DNA from: Candidatus Zixiibacteriota bacterium
GTDB taxonomy: Bacteria > Zixibacteria > MSB-5A5 > SM1-73
Assembly (NCBI GenBank): GCA_020341875.1
Contig: CP070839.1
Location: forward strand, 1,507,711-1,527,866
Length of the DNA: 20,156 nt
Direction of reading: 5' to 3'
Position numbers and translations under genes: made by a program. The first letter of the stretch is position 1. The number at the start of each line of letters is the position of its first letter. Under the pieces are notes generated by a model. The model searched no databases. It was not told where the DNA came from and saw nothing but the letters and a program-made list of their open reading frames with translations. Shown piece by piece: positions 7,808 to 14,958 of this stretch.

Positions 7808-8443
7808 ATGAGACAGTGGCTGGTGATTATCTCCGTGCTGTTGGTTTTCTCCTTTGTACTGCAGTGTGACAAAGAGAAGCCACCCGAGATCGACTTTGAA
7901 GATCCGGGCAGATACTATCTTATTAACCAGGAGTACACGTGGACTTACGCGCGTCTGGGTCTGCAGTGCATAGTGTCGGAGGATGACACTTTCGTGGTCA
8001 CGGCTCAAAAGAGGGCGACTCGAGTTGTAGAAGGGGTTAGCCAGAACGGCTGGGATATAGTCGCGGTTACCGGCGGTGGTGGAACCGGATTCGTGTACAG
8101 AGTGGCAGACACCATTTTCTATTGGGCTGACGTAAGCCTGCCACAGGTGCTGCCCTACAAGGTCCTGGTCGGGCCTATCGCCGACCGTGGTCACTGGACT
8201 GACCGCCCGCGGCACGAGTATGAATACGACATCGAGGGATTCGAGGATTACTACTCCGCTGCAGCAAACCATACTTACAAGGCGTGTGCCAAGGTTAAGC
8301 GAATCGACCCTGGCCAGAGCAAGGTACAGTATACCTGGTGGGCCGCACCCGAGGCAAAGGTGGCTGAGGTCTATTACGAATCTGCGCAGTGCACAGGGGG
8401 GTGGCAGCTCAAGCGTAGGGATACAAACCCGGAATATCCTTAG
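7808..8443 (+). CDS. Putative lipoprotein of unknown function
   Basis: 211 residues. The N-terminus MRQW plus a hydrophobic run ending FSFVLQC gives a likely lipoprotein signal with Cys at about residue 20, followed by the charged linker DKEKPPEID. As in the Ig-like lipoprotein, Gln stands at -1. The rest is aromatic-rich and predicted beta (YYLINQEYTWTY, GFVYRVADTIFYW). It ends with a Y-x-A-C-A-K-V pattern and a Trp-Trp-Ala-Pro motif that recall lipoproteins with a WYAPGVG-like strand, though I do not recognise the family firmly. The site GGAGGGAG (7793-7800) 7 bases before ATG 7808 fixes the start. It follows the aminopeptidase by 150 bases on the same strand and converges with the GGDDF gene 24 bases away. 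Confidence 0.7.
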   Translation: MRQWLVIISVLLVFSFVLQCDKEKPPEIDFEDPGRYYLINQEYTWTYARLGLQCIVSEDDTFVVTAQKRATRVVEGVSQNGWDIVAVTGGGGTGFVYRVADTIFYWADVSLPQVLPYKVLVGPIADRGHWTDRPRHEYEYDIEGFEDYYSAAANHTYKACAKVKRIDPGQSKVQYTWWAAPEAKVAEVYYESAQCTGGWQLKRRDTNPEYP

Positions 8444-8467
8444 GACCTCCACTCGTCCCCTTTACTG

Positions 8468-9427
8468 CTAATATTTCTTTCTCCTTTCGATGAAGTAGTT
8501 CGAGCCGGGCAGGGTCTTGGTGTAGCATTTCAGATCCATGATCATGTGGGATATCTCACCCACATGTTTGAACATGCTCTTTTGATTCACGATCACCGCG
8601 ATGGAAAGCGTCATTATGGGATACTTCTCGTTTTTCCCCCGGCGATTAGTGGTGACTATGTGGCCCCGCAGAACGTCCTCTTTCTTGTACCGACGAATTA
8701 TCATGCGGTCGAATATCTTGATGATCCTGTCACAGACAGCATGCACCTTTTCGGGCGCAATGATGAAAACGAAGTCGTCTCCCCCCACGTGACCCACAAA
8801 GCCATCCTTGGTCTGACTGTGAACCACATCCCGGATGATCTCGGAGGTCATTCTTATCAGACTGTCCCCGTAGTGGTAGCCATAGTAGTCGTTGTAGGCC
8901 TTGAAGTTGTCCAGGTCGGCATAACAGGCGGCGAATCTTCTTGTTCCTCCTATCCTTCTGCCAATCTCCCTTTGGATGATGTAGGTCCCGGGAAGTTTGG
9001 TGGTGGGGTTAACGCCCAAATCTCTTCTGCTCCTGCTCAGAATCATCTTGAATTTGGAGGAGAACAACTTTGTATCCCACTTGGAGAAGAAGAACTCATC
9101 TGCCCCCAAATCAAATCCTGACAGAACCAGCTTCTTCTCAGGACCCGGATGATACAGCACCAGGGGAGCCAAGGATAGGACGGGATGTTTCTTGATACGC
9201 TTGGCCAGTTTCAGTTCGGTTTCGAATCTTCCCTTTCCCGCTATAATCACCAGGTCCAGGATGTGCTTCTGAATGAGAGCCTCCAGTTCAGCGAATTCCC
9301 GGAAAGGAAGAAACTTAACCCTTTTCCGATTCAGGGATCGCTTTAGCTTGTCTCGGATGTCTATTCCTTCCTGATATAAGGCGCAGTGCAACATCTGGAC
9401 TCTCACGTTTGGATGGTCATACACCAC
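8468..9427 (-). CDS. GGDDF-type signalling protein with degenerate receiver domain
   Basis: A 319-residue soluble protein. Residues about 8-130 look like a receiver fold: LDLVII as strand 3 and GADEFFFSK near the end, like the GADDYLTKP of response regulators. The position after strand 3 that normally holds the phosphorylated Asp reads AGKG, so phosphorylation is unlikely. Residues about 141-319 form a GGDEF domain: TKLPGTYII, then ADLDNFKAYNDYYGYHYGD with Asp171, Asn179 and Asp188, and the signature GGDDF at 215-219. Asp188 fits c-di-GMP-type rather than hybrid cGAMP-type enzymes. No RxxD inhibitory site stands five residues before the signature (TKDG instead). It may make cyclic di-GMP or sense nucleotides; activity is uncertain with Asp in the fourth signature position. 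The start is GTG 9427 or GTG 9424, behind AAAGGGG. It lies 59 bases after xerD. Confidence 0.85.
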   Translation of the reverse strand: MVYDHPNVRVQMLHCALYQEGIDIRDKLKRSLNRKRVKFLPFREFAELEALIQKHILDLVIIAGKGRFETELKLAKRIKKHPVLSLAPLVLYHPGPEKKLVLSGFDLGADEFFFSKWDTKLFSSKFKMILSRSRRDLGVNPTTKLPGTYIIQREIGRRIGGTRRFAACYADLDNFKAYNDYYGYHYGDSLIRMTSEIIRDVVHSQTKDGFVGHVGGDDFVFIIAPEKVHAVCDRIIKIFDRMIIRRYKKEDVLRGHIVTTNRRGKNEKYPIMTLSIAVIVNQKSMFKHVGEISHMIMDLKCYTKTLPGSNYFIERRKKY

Positions 9428-9486
9428 ACCCCTTTAGATAGGGAGAACTACTGAGTAAGTTGGACATTGATTCTCTCCGTCCCGGA

Positions 9487-10386
9487 TCAGATTTTCATTT
9501 TCGATCTGGGATGGTGGTCCCTGTGCTCCTGCTTTATGTATTCCCTATCCAAGTGAGTGTATATCTGCGTAGTAGATATATCGGCATGCCCGAGCATCTC
9601 CTGAACTGCACGCAGGTCTGCGCCGCCCTCCAGAAGATGCGTGGCAAAGGAATGTCTTATGGTGTGAGGGCTTACTCTTTTGGTGATCCCTGCCTGGTTC
9701 ACGTATTTCCTCAGTACCTTCCACAGGCCCATCCGGGAAAAGCGTCTACCCCTTCTGTTCAGAAAAAGGACATCTTCGGAGTGTTCGCCGGCTAATTTCG
9801 GGCGGGCTTCCCCGAGATATCTCTGCACCGATCTTATGGCTTCTTTCCCTAGGGGAACGATCCTTTCCTTTCGTCCTTTTCCCATTACTCTAACTAATTC
9901 CACCTCCGGTAACAGGTCTTTTCTTTTTATCTGTATGAGTTCGGAGATTCTCACCCCCGTTGCGTAAAGGAACTCCAGGACGGCCTTGTCTCGCACGTCC
10001 AAAGGTGCGTCTCCGCTGGGCTGGCTCAGCAGTCTCTCCACTTCCTTCACTCTCAAAACACTCGGCAGCTTTCGCCACTGTCTGGGTGACTCCAGGGTGC
10101 TGGTGGGATCGACGTCGCAATAACCCTCCGCCACCAAGAACTTGTGGAATCCTCTCAAGGACGACAATTTCCTGGCTATGCTGTTTGCGGCAAGTCCCTT
10201 TCTTGAGAGGCGGGCGACGAAACCGGTGACGTGCTGCGCTGCGATTCCGCCGACTGAGTCAAGCTTCGTCTCCCGAAGGAACTTCAGATACCCGTTCAAA
10301 TCCCTGCGGTACGACTCAATGGTGTTGGCGGAAAGGTTACGTTCGACCGAGAGATGATTCAAGAACTGATCCAGGATCTGTTTCAT
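9487..10386 (-). CDS. xerD: Tyrosine recombinase XerD
   Basis: A 299-residue site-specific recombinase of the Xer type, which resolves chromosome dimers at dif. The N-terminal core-binding domain (about 1-95, ERNLSANTIESYRRDL) is followed by the catalytic domain with the full active-site set: Arg146 (ATGVRISEL), Lys170 (MGKGRKER), His241 and Arg244 (SPHTIRHSFATH), His267 (LGHADIS) and nucleophile Tyr276. The ending HRDHHPRS matches the XerD C-terminus (H-x-x-HHPRA), so XerD is preferred over XerC. Length is normal. No nearby integron, IS or prophage gene suggests another integrase type. ATG 10386 lacks a clear ribosome site. The gene follows ubiA after 149 bases that hold a composite palindrome. 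Confidence 0.92.
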   Translation of the reverse strand: MKQILDQFLNHLSVERNLSANTIESYRRDLNGYLKFLRETKLDSVGGIAAQHVTGFVARLSRKGLAANSIARKLSSLRGFHKFLVAEGYCDVDPTSTLESPRQWRKLPSVLRVKEVERLLSQPSGDAPLDVRDKAVLEFLYATGVRISELIQIKRKDLLPEVELVRVMGKGRKERIVPLGKEAIRSVQRYLGEARPKLAGEHSEDVLFLNRRGRRFSRMGLWKVLRKYVNQAGITKRVSPHTIRHSFATHLLEGGADLRAVQEMLGHADISTTQIYTHLDREYIKQEHRDHHPRSKMKI

Positions 10387-10421
10387 GGCCAGAGACGACT
10401 CAAAGCGCTTTGAACCACAGG

Positions 10422-10499
10422 GTAGCGGAGACCTTTCCTGCCCTGAGCTTGTCGATGGGAGGTCTCCAGGCTAAGTGGAAAGCTAAAGCTTTCCGCTAC
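10422..10499. repeat. Composite palindrome between ubiA and xerD
   Basis: An outer stem GTAGC (10422-10426) / GCTAC (10495-10499) encloses two hairpins. The first has arms GGAGACCT (10427-10434) and AGGTCTCC (10460-10467), with a loop carrying CCCTGAGCTTGTCGA. The second has arms GGAAAGC (10477-10483) and GCTTTCC (10488-10494) with loop TAAA. All arms pair perfectly. The design equals that of the two elements at the right end of the window, although the inner sequences differ. Confidence 0.65.
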
Positions 10500-10535
10500 G
10501 CCTTGGCCCAACAGATGAGTCAACATCACAATTTA

Positions 10536-11438
10536 CTACAGAAGCGTGGGATAGTCCAGACTAAATCGTGCTTTGTAGTATAGACGAGTTCCAAGAAATC
10601 CCAGGATCAGAACCGCAAAATACCAGGGATAGAAAATGCCGGCAGCAATGGACAAAAGCAGTATCGATACTTTCGTGGACAGCATAATCTGGCGCTCCTT
10701 TTTGCTGAACGCTGAGTAGACAAAGAACGGGAACGATAGGGAAGAGGCGAGAAGGAACGGAATGTCCTGGACCAAGAAAGAAAGAACCAGGGCCACTGCA
10801 ACCAGACAGCATGCCAGCAAAACCGCGTTCTCTTTTCCCCATCTGACTGCCAGAGTAGTTTTTCCCGTCTTTCTATCTCCGTCCATATCCGGAATGGTGG
10901 TGTTCAGATAGATCGCCGCAACCGCGAACATGTACGGGAGCGAAACCAGCAAAGACTGCACTGACAGCGATTGGTTCATGCTCCACCCGATAAGGAAAGC
11001 CAGGTTTCCATGCGCCAGAGCATTCAGGGTCAAACCACCAAGTGGTCTGTTCTTGAAGGCGAATGGCGAGGCAGAGTAGAGAAATCCGGAGATCATTCCG
11101 AGGAGGAAGAGAAGACCTAACTGCAGCGAAATGAGAAAGGCAGGAATTACGCTCAGCAAGTTCAGGAGTATAGTCTCGATGACTGCGCTTGCCTTGGAGA
11201 CGTATCCTCTTGCCAGGAAAAAGAGCTTTTGGTTTAACCTGTCCGATTCTATGTCGAATATCTGATTTAGAACGTAGACTCCCCCAACCAGGAAGGTGAC
11301 CAGGATAAGGGCAAGACCAGGGAGGTTGCCTTCTCCGGAGAGTTGTGAGCTTCGCCTATGTCCTAGAAGAAGGATGGTCCAGACCGGCGGCATGAGAACC
11401 GGCCGTATCAGGAAGAGGTAATCCAAATACCTAAGCAT
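10536..11438 (-). CDS. UbiA-superfamily prenyltransferase
   Basis: A 300-residue integral membrane protein with about 8-9 hydrophobic spans. Both Asp-rich motifs of the superfamily are present: N58-x3-D62-x3-D66 (LNQIFDIESD) and D184-x-D186-x-D188 (TIPDMDGDRKTGKTT). These bind Mg-prenyl diphosphate. The enzyme moves a prenyl chain onto an aromatic ring, polar lipid head or similar acceptor at the membrane; the acceptor cannot be told. YSASPFAFKNRPLGG after the first motif fits the family. The true start is probably ATG 11438 (MLRYLDYL); the longer frame from a GTG at 11465 is built from a simple tandem repeat. There is no clear ribosome site. It sits between cdsA and xerD on the same strand, so a lipid or quinone role is plausible. 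Confidence 0.85.
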   Translation of the reverse strand: MLRYLDYLFLIRPVLMPPVWTILLLGHRRSSQLSGEGNLPGLALILVTFLVGGVYVLNQIFDIESDRLNQKLFFLARGYVSKASAVIETILLNLLSVIPAFLISLQLGLLFLLGMISGFLYSASPFAFKNRPLGGLTLNALAHGNLAFLIGWSMNQSLSVQSLLVSLPYMFAVAAIYLNTTIPDMDGDRKTGKTTLAVRWGKENAVLLACCLVAVALVLSFLVQDIPFLLASSLSFPFFVYSAFSKKERQIMLSTKVSILLLSIAAGIFYPWYFAVLILGFLGTRLYYKARFSLDYPTLL

Positions 11439-11443
11439 GATTA

Positions 11444-11526
11444 ATGACGAATGACGAATGCCCACCCACGCCCCCGGACCGATACCGTCTGTTTGCCTGA
11501 TCCGTTTAATCCGCTCAATCCGTTGA
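11444..11526. repeat. Two short tandem repeats in the cdsA-ubiA gap
   Basis: ATGACGA-type heptamers repeat about 2.4 times at 11444-11460. Three nonamers with a constant ATCCG core (endings TTTA, CTCA, TTGA) stand at 11500-11526. The 93-base gap between the two genes consists mostly of these. Confidence 0.6.
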
Positions 11527-11531
11527 CCGAT

Positions 11532-12362
11532 TTATACATACACCACGAACTTCAGGTAATAATAGACCACCGGAGAAACGAAGAGCAGACTGTCAAACCT
11601 GTCCAAGATTCCGCCGTGCCCCGGAATTATGTTTGAGATATCCTTGAGCTTGGCGTCCCGTTTGAAGAGCGATTCGGCCAGGTCCCCAGTCTGTCCCACC
11701 AGGCCGACCAGGAGAGAGATGACCAGAAGGTGCTTAAGATCGGCCGAGGTGAAGAAAACATAGCGGAAGAGAAAAGCCGTTGCCACCGCTCCCACTATTC
11801 CGCCCATAAATCCTTCCACAGTCTTGTGGGGACTCACGCTAGGGGAGAGCTTGTGCTTTCCCAGTGGAGCACCTATGAAATAAGCGAAGGTGTCGCAGGA
11901 CCAGATGCAGATCAGAAGGTAGACTATCCACAAGCCGCCGATCTTGTAGTCCAGTCCGACACTATAGGGGAGTTCCCGCAGGAGGATCAGAAAGCTAAAA
12001 AGCCCTGCCACGTAAAAAAGCGCGAAGAGCGACCAGGATAGACCGGAGGTCGTGCCTTCCGTTCTTCCCTTCAGGATGAAAAGAAAAGCCGTCAAGTAGA
12101 CAGCTCCAAGCAAGAAAACGATGAACGACGGTTCTCCCCACAGATACACGCACAGCGCCAGGAATACTCCAAGAGGGAGCAGAATCCATTTGGAGAGGTG
12201 AAGATTCTTCGCTTTGGCCAGATAGCAGAATTCCCACAAGCCCAATACGATCAGGATCTCAACTAAGATCAGGAAGGGAAGCCGCCCAAGAAGCGTGACG
12301 TAGATAATCAGCGGGCCGAAGATGAAGGCGATCAACACTCTGGTCAAGAGATTGCTTTTCAT
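11532..12362 (-). CDS. cdsA: Phosphatidate cytidylyltransferase CdsA
   Basis: A 276-residue inner-membrane enzyme that makes CDP-diacylglycerol from phosphatidic acid and CTP, the branch point to anionic phospholipids and phosphatidylethanolamine. About eight membrane spans are visible. The full family signature lies near the C-terminus: SLFKRDAKLKD followed by ISNIIPGHGGILDRFD (about residues 232-258). SPHKTVEGFMGG (about 180-191) is also conserved. ATG 12362 starts a typical membrane N-terminus; the ribosome site is weak. In many bacteria cdsA directly follows uppS in one operon. Here an unrelated gene and two promoters come between them, and cdsA heads a unit with ubiA, xerD and the GGDDF gene. 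Confidence 0.95.
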   Translation of the reverse strand: MKSNLLTRVLIAFIFGPLIIYVTLLGRLPFLILVEILIVLGLWEFCYLAKAKNLHLSKWILLPLGVFLALCVYLWGEPSFIVFLLGAVYLTAFLFILKGRTEGTTSGLSWSLFALFYVAGLFSFLILLRELPYSVGLDYKIGGLWIVYLLICIWSCDTFAYFIGAPLGKHKLSPSVSPHKTVEGFMGGIVGAVATAFLFRYVFFTSADLKHLLVISLLVGLVGQTGDLAESLFKRDAKLKDISNIIPGHGGILDRFDSLLFVSPVVYYYLKFVVYV

Positions 12363-12446
12363 AGGTGAGTTAGCAGGTCCTCCGACAAATATGTGCTAGC
12401 TATTTGCCCAGTTCAGACTGGCCGACTCCGTTTTTCCTCGCTCCCA

Positions 12447-12475
12447 ATTATAATGATATAGGCTATGATTGGCAA
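12447..12475 (-). promoter_or_regulatory. Sigma-70-type promoter of cdsA
   Basis: Minus-strand TTGCCA (12470-12475), a 17-base spacer, then a perfect TATAAT (12447-12452). The start would be near 12440, about 78 bases before the cdsA ATG. It is the best -10 box in the window. Confidence 0.7.
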
Positions 12476-12523
12476 GCAAATCAAGAAGCGTCCGCTGAGC
12501 AAGGAAGACCGAAGAAAGCTTCA

Positions 12524-13120
12524 TTATCTGAAACGGCAGACTATGACTAGTTCGACCTTTTTGGGTTCCACCTGCAGTTTCAGATCAGGACGTTCTCCTT
12601 GTAGGAAGTCCCGGTTCTCCCTCTGAACCGCGAGCGGGGCACCGATCACGTCGTACATCCAGGTGCCTGCAAATAGAAGTCCCCCAAAAACGCCGATTAT
12701 CTCCGTGTTACCATCTGAGGTCGACCCGTTCCCTGATTCACTGACGCCAACGGCGTATGCGATCAGACATACGCTCAGAATTTCTCCTCCGGCCAACACC
12801 CAGCCTGCCGTCTTCTCTCCGGCATAGAAATGTCCTGCTCCGTGAACGACAAAGCCTGGCACCAGTGCATAGAGGAGGGCCTTGCCAGGATCTTTCAGTT
12901 TTGTGGAAACCTCGCTGTTTGCTACGATTGAATCCTCTTGATGCCGAGCGAGCAAGAAACTCGAAGGCCCATCCAGTGCCGCGCCTTTCGAGCCACTTCT
13001 GGAAACATAGGTTTGCACCTGATCGGTTGACGGAAACGCTGTGGTTGAAAAGACACAGATTAGAAGAAACGTTAGCTGGATTCCACAGATACCTCTAACG
13101 CTTTTGTGTAATCTCTTCAT
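12524..13120 (-). CDS. Putative exported/membrane protein, unknown function
   Basis: 198 residues. An N-terminal signal segment (about 10-29, ending STTAFPS) is followed by a polar region to residue 75. Then come two or three hydrophobic spans around LLYALVPGFVVHGAGHFYAG, GWVLAGGEILSVCLIAYAVG and IGVFGGLLFAGTWMYDVIGA. The PG-x(5)-GHFY-x-G-x(4)-G pattern is seen in several small membrane-protein families (TM2- or DUF5683-like), but I cannot place it. The charged tail ends VELVIVCRFR. ATG 13120 has AGAGG about 8 bases upstream, and a good promoter lies 47 bases further up. The gene interrupts the usual uppS-cdsA neighbourhood. Confidence 0.75.
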   Translation of the reverse strand: MKRLHKSVRGICGIQLTFLLICVFSTTAFPSTDQVQTYVSRSGSKGAALDGPSSFLLARHQEDSIVANSEVSTKLKDPGKALLYALVPGFVVHGAGHFYAGEKTAGWVLAGGEILSVCLIAYAVGVSESGNGSTSDGNTEIIGVFGGLLFAGTWMYDVIGAPLAVQRENRDFLQGERPDLKLQVEPKKVELVIVCRFR

Positions 13121-13166
13121 CGGAGACCTCTTTTGTTCAAGGTTTGCTCGACACTTGGATTAAACT

Positions 13167-13195
13167 ACCATAGCTTATCGCTGCTTTTTTGTCAA
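13167..13195 (-). promoter_or_regulatory. Sigma-70-type promoter of the gene at 12524-13120
   Basis: Minus-strand TTGACA (13190-13195), a 17-base spacer and TATGGT (13167-13172). The predicted start near 13160 leaves a 40-base leader with AGAGG before the ATG. Confidence 0.65.
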
Positions 13196-13482
13196 CCTCG
13201 AAATTGCCGTCTTTTTCAGAGTCTCATGCTTTGCCTGTTGCCGCCAGGTTTGCATAGACGGAAACCTTCAAAAATCAACGGCTTAAACACTGACAGGTAG
13301 AGGCCCGGTCCTGAGATTGAATTACGTTGAAGGGTTCTTGAGAGGTAAAATTCTGCGATAAGTTCAATCTTGCTGTCTCTTGTCAGCGAGCAGCAAGAGA
13401 AGGAAGTTCTTCTACTATTACTAGGTAAGGTAGATGGTTTTATGCCTCAGCGGTTCGTTTGGCATTAACCGCCGGGCTCAGG
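13196..13482. other. Gene-free stretch downstream of uppS
   Basis: No credible reading frame. Two hairpins are visible: TCTTGCTG/CAGCAAGA (13368-13375 with 13391-13398, 15-base loop), and GCGGTT/AACCGC just after the uppS stop. The second lacks a T-run on the minus strand, so I do not call it a terminator. The uppS transcript may still end here, because the next gene has its own promoter. Confidence 0.5.
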
Positions 13483-14226
13483 TCATAGCCTTCCAAATCT
13501 TCTCTCGCGGCTCTGGTAGTCTTGGATGGCCCGGTAGAAATCCCTCACCGAGAAATTGGGCCACAGAACGTCGGTGACGTAAAGCTCGGTATAGGACGTC
13601 TGCCACAAAAGGAAGTTGGAGATGCGCATCTCTCCGGAGGTACGAATAAGCAGGTCCGGATCGGGAAGGGTGTTGGTATAGAGATAGTCTGAAAAGCTCT
13701 CTTCTGTTAGCTGCGCGGGATCGAGCTTCCCGCGCTTCACGTCGCCGGCGATCTTTTTCACCGCATCCAGTATCTCGGTTCTGCCACCATAATTCAGGGC
13801 CAGGTTCAGAATCAGACCGGTGTTGTTCTTGGTCCTCTCTATCGCCTCCTGCAATATCTGTCTTCTTCGCGGAGAGAGCTCTTCTGTTCTCCCGGTGGTC
13901 ATCAGCTTTACGTTGTTCCTGTCCAGCTCATTGATCTCGCGTTTGGTGGTCTCATACAGAAGCTTCATTATGGCCGAGACCTCATTCTTGGGTCTTTTCC
14001 AGTTTTCCTGGGAGAAGGTGAAGAGGGTAAGAACCGATATTCCCATATCGCCGGCGGCTCTCACGATTCTCTTGACTGCCGTCACTCCCGCCTTGTGCCC
14101 GGCGGTCCTGGGCAGTCCTCTTCTCCTGGCCCACCTGCCGTTGCCGTCCATGATGATGGCAATGTGACCCGGCAGATTCCCTTTCTTCAGAATCTTCTCT
14201 TTAAGCTTGTTAAGTTCGTTCGGCAA
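13483..14226 (-). CDS. uppS: Undecaprenyl diphosphate synthase (isoprenyl transferase)
   Basis: A 247-residue cis-prenyltransferase. It condenses isopentenyl diphosphate onto farnesyl diphosphate to make the C55 carrier lipid of peptidoglycan and other envelope polymers. Conserved regions are intact: HIAIIMDGNGRWA with catalytic Asp27, FTFSQENWKRP (about 70-80), NLALNYGGRTEI (about 141-152), and the diphosphate-binding RTSGEMRISNFLLWQ (195-209) followed by Glu214. Length is normal. The start appears to be TTG 14226; no ATG lies before the catalytic motif in this frame. A GGGTGGGG stretch just upstream may serve as ribosome site. It follows frr by 65 bases, the usual order in bacteria. Confidence 0.95.
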   Translation of the reverse strand: MPNELNKLKEKILKKGNLPGHIAIIMDGNGRWARRRGLPRTAGHKAGVTAVKRIVRAAGDMGISVLTLFTFSQENWKRPKNEVSAIMKLLYETTKREINELDRNNVKLMTTGRTEELSPRRRQILQEAIERTKNNTGLILNLALNYGGRTEILDAVKKIAGDVKRGKLDPAQLTEESFSDYLYTNTLPDPDLLIRTSGEMRISNFLLWQTSYTELYVTDVLWPNFSVRDFYRAIQDYQSRERRFGRL

Positions 14227-14291
14227 AGTACCCCACCCCGCCGGACTGCGACGTGCTCAAGAAAACAGGAGAGATAAAGCGGTCTTTGGCT

Positions 14292-14852
14292 CTAAACTTC
14301 CATGATCTCCTGTTCCTTTTTCGTCAGCATCTCGTCTATCTTTTCTATATGCTCGTCGGTGATCTTTTGTACCTGCTCCTGTCCCTTTCGGGAATCATCC
14401 TCTGAAATGTCTTTGTCTTTTTCTGCCTTCTTGAAGGCGTCGTTGGCATCGCGCCTTATGTTTCTTACCGCCACCTTTCCCTCCTCGCCCACCCTCTTCA
14501 CCACTTTGGCCAGATCTCTCCGGCGCTCCTCGGTCAGCGGGGGAATGGGGAGTCTCACCACGTTGGGATCGCTCTGGGGGTTGAGACCCAGGTCCGACTT
14601 CTGAACGGCTTTCACGATCTCCGGTATGAGCTTCTTCTCCCACGGTTGAATCACCAGGAGTCTGGGATCCGGAGCGGATATGTTTGCCACCTGAGACAAG
14701 GGCGTCATGGTGCCGTAATAGTCGACCTGGATCCCGTCCAGCAGGGAAGAGGTAGCTTTTCCGGTGCGGATGGCAGCCAACTCTCTTTTCATGGCCTCCA
14801 GCGCCTTTCCCATTCTCTCCTCGGTTTCGGCATGAATCTTTTTTGTTATCAT
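14292..14852 (-). CDS. frr: Ribosome recycling factor
   Basis: 186 residues, the standard length. With EF-G it splits post-termination ribosomes. Recognised by ELAAIRTGKATSSLLDGIQV (about 21-40, including the conserved R-T-G-x-A), YYGTMTPLSQVANI, LLVIQPWEK, and PPLTEERRRDLAKVVKRVGE (about 108-127). The tip of the long helical domain is KIDEMLTKKEQEIMEV. The start is ATG 14852 with AAGGTGGGAGG directly upstream. The open frame extends to 14939, but those 29 extra residues are absent from the family and contain no ribosome site. It lies between pyrH and uppS. Confidence 0.96.
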   Translation of the reverse strand: MITKKIHAETEERMGKALEAMKRELAAIRTGKATSSLLDGIQVDYYGTMTPLSQVANISAPDPRLLVIQPWEKKLIPEIVKAVQKSDLGLNPQSDPNVVRLPIPPLTEERRRDLAKVVKRVGEEGKVAVRNIRRDANDAFKKAEKDKDISEDDSRKGQEQVQKITDEHIEKIDEMLTKKEQEIMEV

Positions 14853-14958
14853 ATCCTCCCACCTTTTTGCGTTTGGCTCGATCTCTTTGCTTTTCGGTTT
14901 TTGCTTTGGCCCGCCCGGCAGCCTTCGAAACTCGATCACCGAAGAAGGAGGTATTGGC

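Noticed and set aside
7691..8452. 253-codon minus-strand frame
   Set aside because: Antisense to the lipoprotein at 7808-8443, which has a strong ribosome site and a signal peptide.
12468..12580. Small plus-strand frame starting ATGATTGGCAAG
   Set aside because: It runs over the cdsA promoter and the 3' end of the opposite gene; no clear ribosome site.
13440..13482. Rho-independent terminator after uppS
   Set aside because: GCGGTT/AACCGC forms a stem but no T-run follows on the minus strand.
14853..14939. N-terminal extension of frr
   Set aside because: Family length and a strong ribosome site place the start at 14852.
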